A DNA stretch of 64,000 bases from Parapristionchus giblindavisi (Eukaryota; Nematoda; Chromadorea; Rhabditida; Diplogasteridae): NCBI GenBank assembly GCA_943737045.1, contig CALSFV010000219.1, positions 310,001-374,000 of the forward strand. The letters are read 5' to 3'. The notes under the pieces are model-generated. The model searched no databases. It worked only from the letters and a program-made list of their open reading frames with translations, and was not told the DNA's origin. Positions 51,001 to 61,900 of the stretch are shown here, piece by piece (the stretch's first letter is position 1; every line of letters begins with the position of its first letter). A program made the translations under genes and the position numbers.

Positions 51001-53777
51001 ATTGTTTGTGATGTACCAAGTTTGCAAGCACTAGTTATGCTCTATATTCTTTTTTTTTACAAAATACGAAAATGTGCTTACTAATAGGTAGGGAACGGTA
51101 GCTGTTACTGCTGCTGTCCATCCAATTGAACCAATTCCCTCAAATATTAATTGATAATAATATGTTTAAAATCAGAATTCATTACCTTGAAAACACCGAT
51201 GAATACGAAAATCCACGCAACAGCAAGAGCCGCAAACAGATGGGCCTGACAGAACAAAATTGCGCAAAAGATTACGCTCCCGGGTGGGTTCGAACCACCG
51301 ACCTTTCGGTTAACAGCCGAACGCGCTGCCGATTGCGCCACGGAAGCAGACACTTTAAACTATCTTGATAATGCATACCTGCACGGGACCAAGTGAGAGA
51401 TCATCGTCGTCTCTGCCTAGCACGTTATAACTGGAAAACGAAAGCCATGACTATAAATTGAAGAGCAGTTTACTTCACTTATAAATATGACGGTATGGTA
51501 GTTGGGTAACCAAATATTGAAAAAATCAACCATGTATTGATTCCATGAAGAAAAAAAACGATTTTAAGATATTCCAACTCACTGAAAGTATGCCTCCGGG
51601 GCTGTAATAGTACGAGAACTGTTCAGACATGAGAAATCTCGCAGATCACAACAATTGTAACGAGTGACCCATTCTGTAAGTAAATACATACATTTGCTTT
51701 CGTGCCAACCAAGAATAATTAATGGATAACAATGAGACCTAACAATAAAACCAATTAAATACCTGGCTCGCAGTCTTCCCATGGCAGATGGCCCGATACG
51801 AATCCCCGCAATGAAAACCAGAAGTAGTACACGGACCATCCCACGATAATATTATAATAAATGCTAACGGGAACCGCGAGAAGAACCAGCGCCCAGCCGA
51901 TACCTAGGAGTCGGGTTACCATATCAGTTATTGGATTAGTGGGAACAGGTTAACAAAATAGCTTACCACTCGATATGGGCATCAGCTTCCAGAATGCACC
52001 GGAGGCAGAGAGTCCACTGTACTGTCCGAGAGCGAGATGCATGAAAACGATTGGAAGACCGAAGAGAAGAAGACAAATGAAGTAGGGAATAAAGAAGACT
52101 CCTAAAGGGGGTTGTTACGGTAGATTGGGAAGGAGGAATCGAATTGACAATATCATTGATATATATTTGCTATCGATAGAGCTTAGAATAAGTGCATTCA
52201 AAATTAAATGCGCAACATATCGTTTGGTATTTTATTGCACAAACTAACCTCCTCCATGTTGGTAGACTTTGGCTGGAAATCGCAATGTGCTTCCCACTCC
52301 AACGATAAATCCAAGACACGAGAGGAAGAATTCCAGCTGAAAATGCAGCAAGTCAGTTAGATGTATGATAAATGAAATTAAATTAAACATTCAATTAATT
52401 GTTCAAAATAACGGCAACCTTTGTAAGTGTATTTTAGTTGTATTTTAAGAATCTGACCTGACTATTCCACAGATCTCTGACATTACTCTCTCCGTGTCGA
52501 GTCGCACCTTCTTTCGCTCCGTTCAAACAAATTATCCGCCACCATTTCCGAAAGAGATCAAAGATCAATGATCAAAAATCAATATGAAAAGATCGAACTT
52601 GTTGTAGTAGAACTTGTCCGCATCTTGCCATGATGATTCTTCAACGGGAGATTGATAATTGGGCAGTGCCTACATAATTCATTTAAAAAACTTGTATAGG
52701 ACTTGAATTTTAATTAATTTAATTTATCTTACATTAAATAAATGTGACAGCAAGTGATAAATAAATAGCGTGTAAATAAATAGCGTATTAAATACAGTAA
52801 TTTTAAAGTAATTTGTCAGGGATAAACTTGTATAGGATTTACGAAATGTTGAGTTCTCAGTTATCATTCAGAAATAGAAAGATTAAAGATCAAAAATTCG
52901 CTATTCACCTCCGCCTTGCTTTCCGCTTCATCGATCTTTTCCATTTGATTGGTGTCAAAATGGATTTTGCTCTGAAAAAATCCTTATATTATCTATTTTA
53001 ATTTATTTACGCTAGACGGAGATATGATTAGTGATATGTGATCGGAATCTAATAGATTTTAATTTTCAATTCACCAATTGCACAATACGCATGAGATCCG
53101 AAAAGATCCAATGAAATTTTTAAATAAATATATAAGAACCTTTCCAATCATTCTTTCCGTTTCATCTGCTTGGGAGATGCACTCGAGATAAAAATGATAG
53201 GCCTGAAACAGTATGTTTGGCATAGTTAATTTTTGTGAAGTAATCAGTATTTCCATTCTTTCATAGTTATATCAACAGTAAATTGACCTTTGGAGGATCT
53301 TTTGATAACATTTCACGTAGTTTCACGATACGACATGACATTTCCTGAATAATTTGATCAATACAACAATTTACCAAGAATCATCTCGTTAATATTGAAA
53401 ACGTGTTGTAAATGAAGAGACTATTCAAGTATAACTAACTCTAGTTCTTCCTATGACAATTCGTTGTTTAGCGTGAAGTTCATTCCTCTTGGCTAATGCT
53501 TCTATCTGTAGACGAAGTGCACCTGAAACAGAAATGGGAGAGGTCAAATGAATTTGTAAACAATTACGAAAACATTCATCAACTTCGATATCTAGGAATA
53601 TTGATATATTGATAATGATTGTTGAAATCTCTTCAATCAAACCTTTTCCTATCAACACGAGTAATCATTTCATGATATATCTATGTATACAACTATTGTA
53701 ATGAAGGATTAATAATAACCTTTTAGGTCCATGTCTTCATTATTCTTTACAACACTTGACGACGACGTCAATGCCAT
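39087..53777 (-). CDS. Atypical SLC6-family (sodium:neurotransmitter symporter-like, SNF) transporter with long tails
   Basis: About 35 exons. The N-terminal cytoplasmic part (53777 to about 52460) begins [20 protein letters not shown] and is Glu/Lys-rich and coiled-coil-like. TM1 at 52249-52338 is [20 protein letters not shown] then [10 protein letters not shown]. Next come [20 protein letters not shown] and ALGQYSG (51965-52100), [20 protein letters not shown] (51763-51904), an extracellular loop with Cys and an NSS site (51590-51682), VTATVPYLL and [20 protein letters not shown] (50829-51138), [20 protein letters not shown] and [11 protein letters not shown] (to 50543), [20 protein letters not shown] (49525-49612), [51 protein letters not shown] and [20 protein letters not shown] (47619-47731). 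A Ser/Pro/Arg-rich C-terminal tail of about 370 residues runs from 47569 to the stop at 39087. Deviations from the family: GxGN-W in TM1 is GVGSTL, and LDSQF in TM8 is IDAEF. The exon encoding part of TM12 near 48200 and one N-terminal acceptor near 52550 are unresolved. Confidence 0.82.
40561..41475. repeat. Tandem array of a 176-bp unit, five copies
   Basis: CAGTATGCAGCCAAACTTAG recurs at 40561, 40737, 40913, 41089, 41265 and 41441 (the last copy is cut after about 35 bases). Copies are almost identical; the first differs by TTTCCGCC against TTTCAGCC. The array lies in the largest intron of the SLC6 gene. Confidence 0.95.
41827..42880. repeat. Pair of diverged direct repeats about 250 bases long
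   Basis: 41827-42080 and 42628-42878 share ordered blocks: CCTTTCGTAGAA, CAACCAATCAAGGCG, AGATTGTAGCCAGA, TTGACTA-TTTTCGC, ACCACCATA, CGTAACCGAGT-AGTTCGCG, GCAGCCCCC and ATAGAGCGA-GCGGTTTTCAC. They are separated by about 550 bases with no good gene. They could be long terminal repeats of a decayed element or two members of a repeat family. Confidence 0.6.
42473..42513. repeat. Perfect 19-bp hairpin
   Basis: CTTTGAAGTGAACACACGC, loop GTT, then GCGTGTGTTCACTTCAAAG. Arms are perfectly complementary. It lies between the two diverged direct repeats. Confidence 0.8.
42892..46332. repeat. Tandem array of a 54-bp unit with higher-order spacers
   Basis: The unit contains AAGGTAGTCTTAGCGTTAGT, CCCGTGATACTATATTGATC and TACTTAAAGATTT, with period 54 (for example 42991 to 43045). 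A spacer with ATTCATTCTATCGATTGA and CCATTCACACTTAGCAAAG recurs at about 43143, 43450, 43882, 44090, 44388, 44653, 45389 and 46222, dividing the array into blocks. A second insert of about 180 bases (ATCGCATCTTGGAGAAGAG and AAGACAAGAAGTTGCGACG) occurs twice, at about 44172 and 46020. All of this lies in the largest SLC6 intron. Confidence 0.9.
45424..45911. mobile_element. Foldback MITE inserted in the 54-bp array
   Basis: CAAGGGAAGTCAGGTTGGGC at 45424 is matched by the reverse complement GCCCAACCTGACTTCCCTTG ending at 45910. Arms of about 175 bases are nearly perfect; the centre of about 130 bases is AT-rich. The array spacer CACTTAGCAAAG is cut at TA and resumes after the element, consistent with a TA target as used by Tc1/mariner-type elements. 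Confidence 0.85.
46374..46433. repeat. GC-rich double hairpin
   Basis: In an AT-rich setting, GGGGGGGTTCGGGGGGTTTCC then CCCC is followed by CGCGCCGAGCTTGCGAGGCG then CGG: two adjacent inverted repeats right after the 54-bp array. Possibly the end of another inserted element. Confidence 0.5.
49613..50550. mobile_element. 0.9-kb insertion flanked by 8-bp duplication GCGTCCCT in SLC6 coding sequence
   Basis: GCGTCCCT occurs at 49613-49620 and 50543-50550. Outside these two copies the coding frame of the conserved RDAL motif reads on exactly. The 922-base interior contains an inverted pair of about 65 bases (49816-49880 and 50354-50418: TTACCGTCAAAACG and ATTTGTCAAATAA) and shorter ATACGGTAGG/CTACAGTATACC inverted words. 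The ends show no GT donor in the required phase. Confidence 0.6.
51275..51347 (-). tRNA. tRNA-Asn (anticodon GUU)
   Basis: The 73-base cloverleaf pairs GCTTCCG with CGGGAGC at the acceptor stem and has discriminator G. The anticodon loop is CTGTTAACC with GTT, and the T arm is GGTGGTTCGAACCCACC. Box A (TGGCGCAATCGG) and box B (GGTTCGAACCC) are present, so it can be transcribed by RNA polymerase III. It lies in an SLC6 intron between the exons at 51187-51246 and 51380-51433, on the same strand as the host gene. No intron in the tRNA. Confidence 0.95.
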
Positions 53778-55193
53778 CACTACATCGACGTCTGTCTAAA
53801 GACTTGATGTCGTTCGAACCTAGGAGGAATCAACAGATAAGAATGTCTTCATTATATTTCATAAAGGTAGCGAAACTCTCTCATAAACATGACAATGAGT
53901 GAAAGTAGTCAACGAAGGGTTTTATATTGGTGGTGATTTTTGTTTTGAGAAGACAATTGAATAATTAATTGAATTATTCATTAAAGGCACATCATAAGCT
54001 ATTTTTTAAACTGTTTTAGCAATTCTTTCTCGCTTTTTTTGTGTCCGAGTGAAAGTGTTATAATAGCGTAAAGTTGCAAATTGGCTCATGATGTGTCTTT
54101 GATGATGATAAATATAAATACAACGATGTTTTAGACAAATCAATCAAAATGATTATTGCAACAGTGAACTGAAAATAAGAAAAGTGGGTAAGAAGTTGAT
54201 TGAAATGAGAGTCTATGAAAAACAATCAGCATAAGCTGGCAAAAATTAAATTTTACGAGTAATTAGAAGGGACGATGCAAAGCTCAAAAAGTAGTAAATG
54301 AATAGTTAAGGGAAATATAAAAGTGGTATAAGAGAAATAAAGAAAGAGAGAAGAATAAAAGTGAAGATAGAACTACAAGATGAAGAACCTGTCTACTCTC
54401 TCTACATTTTTCTTGGCACTCTTATTTCTGTCCCTCTCTCCCTTCTCACTCCCTTCTCTCTCTCTCCCTAGTTTATCTCTCGCTCTCGCTCCCTCTCTCT
54501 CTCTCTGCCTCTGTTTCATTCAATGTCTGTGTCGTCTATCTTCTCCCCTCCTCTCCTCCTCTCTCCACTGCCTTCTTCCCCTATCTCATTGTCCATCACC
54601 CACAATGTCTACCATTCATGTCGATCTATATTGTATTATAACCCTTCCATTTTGTATCAGTGTAATTTATGAGTCATTTCAGTAACCAATTAGAATTTCT
54701 TTATGTAACTTTTTGATATGATCCTTTATCTGCTAACCTATATGGCTTCCAAAAGAAATATTTCTTTTCATTTCTCTGCCTTTCTCATAAGTCTTTTCAT
54801 TTTGCATACTTTAACAGTCATTGTAGATGATGGAGGGATATCTCAGAAGGATTGTTCCTCTATAGCAATGTTTATTCCGACAATGAGCTCGTGAGTCTTC
54901 TACATGGAACCTTTTCTGATTCTCCATAGAAAGCACGAATGCTGTTGTTTCGAGAGATGAGACAAGCTACTTCATTTCATTTTTTTTCTCATTTGGATGA
55001 CGAGGTTCCTGCAATCGGTATTGACGTATTAACGCATAGTAGATTCATGTTCTTCGAGAAGTCGTTTTAAGAATGATGTAGCCATTTATGCTAAATTAAA
55101 ATACAATATGTGGGTTTCAATGAATCATGTTTCTTTCGTACGTTTGATAATCTGTATCCATGAATGATGACAAACTGTTTGCCGGCAAACGTG

Positions 55194-55251
55194 ACGTCAC
55201 AACTGTAGGCGGAGGCGTTTGCCAGAGATCCACCGCCTACGCTTGTGACGT
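55194..55251. repeat. Imperfect hairpin containing a TGACGTCA site
   Basis: ACGTCACAACTGTAGGCGG pairs with CCGCCTACGCTTGTGACGT with two mismatches and a 20-base loop. TGACGTCA at 55192-55199 is a perfect cAMP-response-type element, but may simply reflect the palindrome. Confidence 0.45.
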
Positions 55252-55371
55252 TTTACTCCGGTTATAGTTTCGAAAGTCTCTCGGCCTAATCCTTTTCAAA
55301 CTGCCCGCCTCCCTCTAAATATATTAATTTCTCATAATTTTTGCGACTCTTCCATTATACATTATCAGATA

Positions 55372-55597
55372 TTCTTACTTTTTATTTTCATTTTCCCTTA
55401 AAGGACTTCTTTTTTTATTTATTTATTTGATACACCCGTGACAGGTGCGACAGCAAATACAGAAACGTTAAGAGAAATAATAAGAATGATAGAAAGGACT
55501 TGGGGAAGGTGACAGGGGTTATATATCGATCGATAGCTATCAGATTTCCGGTGTTCCTTCTTACTTTTTATTTTCATTTTCCCTTAGAGGACTTCTT
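55372..55597. repeat. 38-base direct duplication around a 150-base insert
   Basis: CTTACTTTTTATTTTCATTT then TCCCTTAAAGGACTTCTT ends at about 55411 and returns with one change at about 55560-55597. The intervening piece begins with T-rich ATTTATTTATTTG and contains ACACCCGTGACAGGTGCGAC. Confidence 0.55.
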
Positions 55598-56851
55598 GCG
55601 AAACTGCATAATTCGATCGTTTGTGCTGATTGAAAACTTGAAATACTGATGATTGATGCTCTCATTTAGAACTGTAATGTGTTTTCATATGAAGAATAAA
55701 TCGCTCAGTGATCTTATCCTTGGAACGGTATATTCATATCATTTCAGTTTGTTCCTGGTCAAGAAGTGGGAAACTCGTATTTATGTCTTTTATATATTGT
55801 ATAAAGCTTTTTACTTTAGATTAAGTTGATATTTTGCTATAATCTTACTCACACAACAAAATCGTATAACATATTGATCGTTTGTAATGCGTACCACTGA
55901 ATAAACTGTTTTTTTCCTATTTTTTGTAACTCATATCGCCACAAAATAATAAGACTTCCTGCCTTTGAAAACTACACAATAATACAGCTCGGTTGAGTAT
56001 TGAAAACGTTCACAGCGAAAAAAGTCCACTGGCACAGCTAGATATAATAGTTTCTCAGTCAGAATCTCTGGGTTAGTTGTGAGGTAATCCTTTTTTAAAC
56101 TACGGTCGCTTTCACGAGACACATCACTGCCGCAATTCATCATTCTTTGATGGAATGAATTCTGAGATTTACAAACTCCTTATGAAAATAAGACCCTTTA
56201 GAGCATTAATTGGATATTATGTAGCAATTATGATGACTGTTGTGCACATAAACAATTTTAAGCGAGCATCTGTCTTTTGTTCCTTGTTGTTATTTCCAAA
56301 AAGGCTAACAAAAGTGAAAGATGTAAATTGTTCTCTGCTTGTTTGCTTATCCGTGTCACACTATTATCCATTATCTATCTATCTCTTTCTGCACAACTTA
56401 TCGCCGTGTCCAATCCCATGGTAGTAGTTCCAAATTTCCATTTGATCAGTTGTCCTTATTGTTAGTGATAAAAAATCATTACCCATTCCTCAGTCGTCGT
56501 TGACTCTCCTAGTTGTTCTTTGATACTTTCTCATTGATGATGTGTCTGTACGGTTTACAGTCCACGGTTAACGAGTTCCCCATCACTCGCACTCTCACAA
56601 CATCCTGTCACTATCAATAATTGTCACAATGAATCCAAGAGAAGAGCCATAATGTCCTAGAGAGTCTCCTTTCCATCGTCGAGACTCCATCCTGTCCCAT
56701 TCGCAAATAAATCACTTTCATATTTCAAACTCTTTTCACTCGTCATATTTATGTGTCACGTTAGTTCAGCCTCTGTAATAGCAGGGCACCAATGAAATAT
56801 CGTTTTCCACCGCTGGCAGAAGTTTTAGAAAAAAGATTGAATATAAAGAGG

Positions 56852-56976
56852 GCGCGGCGGATGTCAGACGGGTTTGGTGGGATTCATTAGAGAGGATGTG
56901 CATGCGCGATGGCATCCAATGATTGTCTCTATCGCAATCTCCGCCGCGCTACCAAACCTGTCTGAGGTGCGCCGCT
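56852..56976. repeat. Head-to-head pair of the dispersed 25-base motif
   Basis: GCGCGGCGGATGT then CAGACGGGTTTGGT at 56852-56878, and the reverse copy ACCAAACCTGTCTGAGG then TGCGCCGCTC at 56951-56976. The intervening 70 bases contain further inverted GCGCGGCGG words. Confidence 0.6.
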
Positions 56977-57668
56977 CTGTCTAATGACTATCGTCTCATT
57001 ATTGCAAAAACACACCAAGGCGCGCACCACAGATTTGGAAAGTCGCCTTCAGCATTCCTTTTGCCCCGCTATTCACATCTCCTTCACATTTTGAACTAAC
57101 GTGGTGTCTCGTTTCGTGCATTCGCACGTTCATAAAATATTGAACTCTATCTAATTGGATTAAATGTGTATAAATAATCAAAGTAAGAATAATCAAATCA
57201 GAATGATAAAAGAGTTGCTTAATGAAGACACATAGAAACATGTGCACAAAAACTGAAATAGATACCACGAGCTCTAAAAAAACAACGAATAGAAGAAGAA
57301 AATTAATCCATTATAGCAAAAAACATAGTCAAGGTAACCATTACAATGACAAGGTATCCTTACCCATTCAGGAATATACGAAATCTCTCCGATATGTAAA
57401 AGTCTTTCTTCTCTGATCAATTAATTGCTTTGATTGTATTTTCTTCCTACTGAACGGATGATAATCAATGAAAAGTGAAAGTTTGCACGATATCACCGTT
57501 CAGTTATAGCAGGGCTGTCTATCAGACGTTTCCTGCTTTTATCAATCAAGCTCGTATAAAGTCCCCGATCCTTATCCTTTAAGCCGAGGAGAACGCTCGC
57601 CTACACAACTTTTTTTATTTAAAATGTTGTTATTTTTTAATGATTATTTGTATTATAACTTACTTGAG

Positions 57669-57782
57669 ATGCCGCCGTACATTTTTGTCCTCATAATGCC
57701 GTTTCTGTTAAAAAGCACTGATGGTTGTGCAAGAATGATTCCTTCTGAAGATCTTCCCACTACTCCAATAACAAAGAGTTAG
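57669..57782 (+). CDS. Candidate short secreted peptide, 37 residues
   Basis: ATG at 57669 opens MPPYIFVLIMPFLLKSTDGC, a plausible signal peptide, followed by ARMIPSEDLPTTPITKS and a TAG at 57780. A single Cys followed by an acidic Thr/Pro-rich segment resembles the start of many nematode secreted proteins with C-x-[RT]-[MT]-x-P-x-E-x-TT pattern. A donor (A then GTTAGT) overlaps the stop and an acceptor lies at about 57842, but joining them reaches a stop at once. It may be a first exon whose partner is lost or not recognised. Confidence 0.3.
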   Translation: MPPYIFVLIMPFLLKSTDGCARMIPSEDLPTTPITKS

Positions 57783-58966
57783 TTTTTTTTAATAAATAAA
57801 AAAATAATAATATTTTCTTTGATTTCCCTAATTGCATATAGCCCAATAGCTTAGAAAAAAGCTACGAAGACTTCAAACAACTGATGCATAGATGTATATG
57901 TCTGCAAAAATTGTTTGCAAAATGAGCATTTCTTTGGGGTGCAATTGTAAAGATCATTACATTATTATACAGTACAGCCCGGTTGTGTTTTGTACACATT
58001 CTCCGCTGCGGGGCGCATTTGGACGCATCATTTATAATATTTCCTTTGCGCTTGAATATTTTTGTATTCTCAAAATCTTAATCATGAGTTTCATCCTAAA
58101 AAGTTATCTTAATGACTAAAGAAAAATAACGAAAGTTTCCATTCATGTTAAAAAGCAAATAAATGGTAAATCACACAGGTCCAAAATTTTTTGAGTACGC
58201 CGACTTTTGAACGTCTTTTCCCCGCAAAAAATACTGTATGTTTATGCATAATGTATGTTGATTTTCAGTATTTTTGATTTTTACTCAAATTTCCCTTTTC
58301 CTTTTGTTTATTTAAGAGAGATGGCCGTTAAGACTCGACCACCCCCCCCGGACACGTGCGCTTGCAATGAGAACTGGGAGTCCATACTTGGGTGTTAGGA
58401 GTGCCCCCGGCCCTTATTACACAAAATGGCTGAAATTTCCTGTTTGTGCCCTCAGGCTATTAGAAAAAATAATTTTTTTGAAAAACTTTTCTCAAATTGT
58501 TGAGATGAAGACTAAATACTATCTGCGATGCATCTAGAGTACACAGTGCTTGCTAATTCACTATTAGCATCGAATGTGCGTTGATTCATAAACCACTTTT
58601 TTGACTCAAGATTATGGTTTTTTCGGACAAATCATCCCTTGTTTTAGTGAGTGCCCAAAATTTCCGACCAGGTATTGTAGCCTAAGCAATTCTGCATTGA
58701 TTTAACTTAAAACTGGGTTCTTTCCGATCGACCATTTTGTCGAATTTTTCGCTCGAACTTCCGTCATCGATGGTTTTCGCGAACAAATGCTGTATTTTCC
58801 AAACGATTGGTGCGGAATTGTGGTCCACTCAAAGTTTAGAGGTGAGACGAGTAAAATGACACAAGAAGCACATCACTTGAATCGGGTGGAGGACAGGTTA
58901 GCAGGGGACATTTGAGCAATGAGATGGGCTTGAGCAATGGAGATATTAGCAAAAGAGAGATTAGAA
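57783..58966. other. Spacer before the minisatellite
   Basis: No gene seen. A C run and GC-richer patch at 58339-58420 interrupt AT-rich DNA. Degenerate units of the following array (TTTGAGCAATGAG, CTTGAGCAATGG) appear from about 58908. Confidence 0.4.
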
Positions 58967-61900
58967 TTGGACACTTGAGCAGCCGCTCACTAAGGTTTCT
59001 CTGAATTTGGACACTTGAGCAGCCGTTGAATAAGGCCTCCCTGAACTTGGACACTTGAGCAGCGGTTGAATAGGGCCACCCTGAACTTGGACACTTGAGC
59101 AGCCGCTCGCTATGGTTTCCCTGAACTTGGACACTTGAGCAGCCTTTGAATAAGGTCTCCCTGAACTTGGACACTTGAGCAGCGGTTGAATAGGGCCACC
59201 CTGAACTTGGACACTTGAGCAGCCGCTCGCTATGGTTTCCCTGAACTTGGACACTTGAGCAGCCTTTGAATAAGGTCTCCCTGAACTTGGACACTTGAGC
59301 AGCGGTTGAATAGGGCCACCCTGAACTTGGACACTTGAGCAGCCGCTCGCTATGGTTTCCCTGAACTTGGACACTTGAGCAGCCTTTGAATAAGGTCTCC
59401 CTGAACTTGGACACTTGAGCAGCCGCTCGCTATGGTTTCCCTGAACTTGAACACTTGAGCAGCCGTTGAATAACGCCTCCCTGAACTTGGACACTTGAGC
59501 AGCGGTTGAATATGGCCACCCTGAACTTGGACACTTGAGCAGCCGTTGAATAAGGCCTCCCTGAACTTGGACACTTGAGCAGCGGTTGAATAGGGCCACC
59601 CTGAACTTGGACACTTGAGCAGCCGCTCGCTATGGTTTCCCTGAACTTGGACACTTGAGCAGCCTTTGAATAAGGTCTCCCTGAACTTGGACACTTGAGC
59701 AGCGGTTGAATAGGGCCACCCTGAACTTGGACACTTGAGCAGCCGCTCGCTATGGTTTCCCTGAACTTGGACACTTGAGCAGCCTTTGAATAAGGTCTCC
59801 CTGAACTTGGACACTTGAGCAGCCGCTCGCTATGGTTTCCCTGAACTTGGACACTTGAGCAGCCGTTGAATAAGGCCTCCCTGAACTTGGACACTTGAGC
59901 AGCGGTTGAATAGGGCCACCCTGAACTTGGACACTTGAGCAGCCTTTGAATAAGGTCTCCCTGAACTTGGACACTTGAGCAGCCTCTCGCTATGGTTTCC
60001 CTGAACTTGGACACTTGAGCAGCCGTTGAATATGGCCACCCTGAACTTGGACACTTGAGCAGCCGCTCGCTATGGTTTCCCTGAACTTGGACACTTGAGC
60101 AGCCTTTGAATAAGGTCTCCCTGAATTTGGACACTTGAGCAGCCGCTCGCTATGGTTTCCCTGAACTTGGACACTTGAGCAGCCTTTGAACTTGAGCAGC
60201 CGCTCGCTATGGTTTCCCTGAACTTGGACACTTGAGCAGCCTTTGAATAAGGTCTCCCTGAACTTGGACACTTGAGCAGCCGCTCGCTATGGTTTCCCTG
60301 AACTTGGACACTTGAGCAGCCGTTGAATAAGGCCTCCCTGAACTTGGACACTTGAGCAGCGGTTGAATAGGGCCACCCTGAACTTGGACACTTGAGCAGC
60401 CTTTGAATAAGGTCTCCCTGAACTTGGACACTTGAGCAGCCGCTCGCTATGGTTTCCCTGAACTTGGACACTTGAGCAGCCGTTGAATAGGGCCACCCTG
60501 AACTTGGACACTTGAGCAGCCGCTCGCTATGGTTTCCCTGAACTTGGACACTTGAGCAGCCGTTGAATAAGGCCTCCCTGAACTTGGACACTTGAGCAGC
60601 GGTTGAATAGGGCCACCCTGAACTTGGACACTTGAGCAGCCTTTGAATAGGGCCACCCTGAACTTGGACACTTGAGCAGCCGCTCGCTATGGTTTCCCTG
60701 AACTTGGACACTTGAGCAGCCTTTGAATAAGGTCTCCCTGAACTTGGACACTTGAGCAGCCGCTCGCTAAGGTTTCTCTGAACTTGGACACTTGAGCAGC
60801 CGTTGAATAAGGCCTCCCTGAACTTGGACACTTGAGCAGCGGTTGAATAGGGCCACCCTGAACTTGGACACTTGAGCAGCCGCTCGCTATGGTTTCCCTG
60901 AACTTGGACACTTGAGCAGCCTTTGAATAAGGTCTCCCTGAACTTGGACACTTGAGCAGCCGCTCGCTATGGTTTCCCTGAACTTGAACACTTGAGCAGC
61001 CGTTGAATAAGGCCTCCCTGAACTTGGACACTTGAGCAGCGGTTGAATATGGCCACCCTGAACTTGGACACTTGAGCAGCCGTTGAATAAGGCCTCCCTG
61101 AACTTGGACACTTGAGCAGCGGTTGAATAGGGCCACCCTGAACTTGGACACTTGAGCAGCCGCTCGCTATGGTTTCCCTGAACTTGGACACTTGAGCAGC
61201 CTTTGAATAAGGTCTCCCTGAACTTGGACACTTGAGCAGCCGCTCGCTATGGTTTCCCTGAACTTGGACACTTGAGCAGCCGTTGAATAGGGCCACCCTG
61301 AACTTGGACACTTGAGCAGCCGCTCGCTATGGTTTCCCTGAACTTGGACACTTGAGCAGCCTTTGAATAAGGTCTCCCTGAACTTGGACACTTGAGCAGC
61401 TGCTCGCTATGGTTTCCCTGAACTTGGACACTTGAGCAGCCGTTGAATAAGGCCTCCCTGAACTTGGACACTTGAGCAGCGGTTGAATAGGGCCACCCTG
61501 AACTTGGACACTTGAGCAGCCTTTGAATAGGGCCACCCTGAACTTGGACACTTGAGCCGCCGCTCGCTATGGTTTCCCTGAACTTGGACACTTGAGCAGC
61601 CTTTGAATAAAGTCTCCCTGAACTTGGACACTTGAGCAGCCGCTCGCTAAGGTTTCTCTGAACTTGGACACTTGAGCAGCCGTTGAATAAGGCCTCCCTG
61701 AACTTGGACACTTGAGCAGCGGTTGAATAGGGCCACCCTGAACTTGGGAGCAGCCGCTCGCTAAGGTTTCTCTGAACTTGGACACTTGAGCAGCCTTTGA
61801 ATAAGGTCTCCCTGAACTTGGACACTTGAGCAGCCGCTCATTATGGTTTCTCTGAACTTGGACACTTGAGCCGTTGAATAAGGCCTCCCTGAACTTGGAC

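Larger units (their letters stand above)
53778..57668. other. Intergenic region upstream of the SLC6 gene
   Basis: No supported gene. Contents: a CT-rich tract at 54400-54600 whose ORF looks like a run of signal-peptide residues but is low complexity; a hairpin at 55194-55251; a 38-base direct duplication at about 55372 and 55560; and the paired motif copies at 56852 and 56951. Confidence 0.45.

Noticed and set aside
54380..54685. 101-codon ORF starting MKNLSTLSTFFLALLFLSLS, like a signal peptide
   Set aside because: After the first 15 codons it is pure CT-tract translation, with no mature domain or splice sites.
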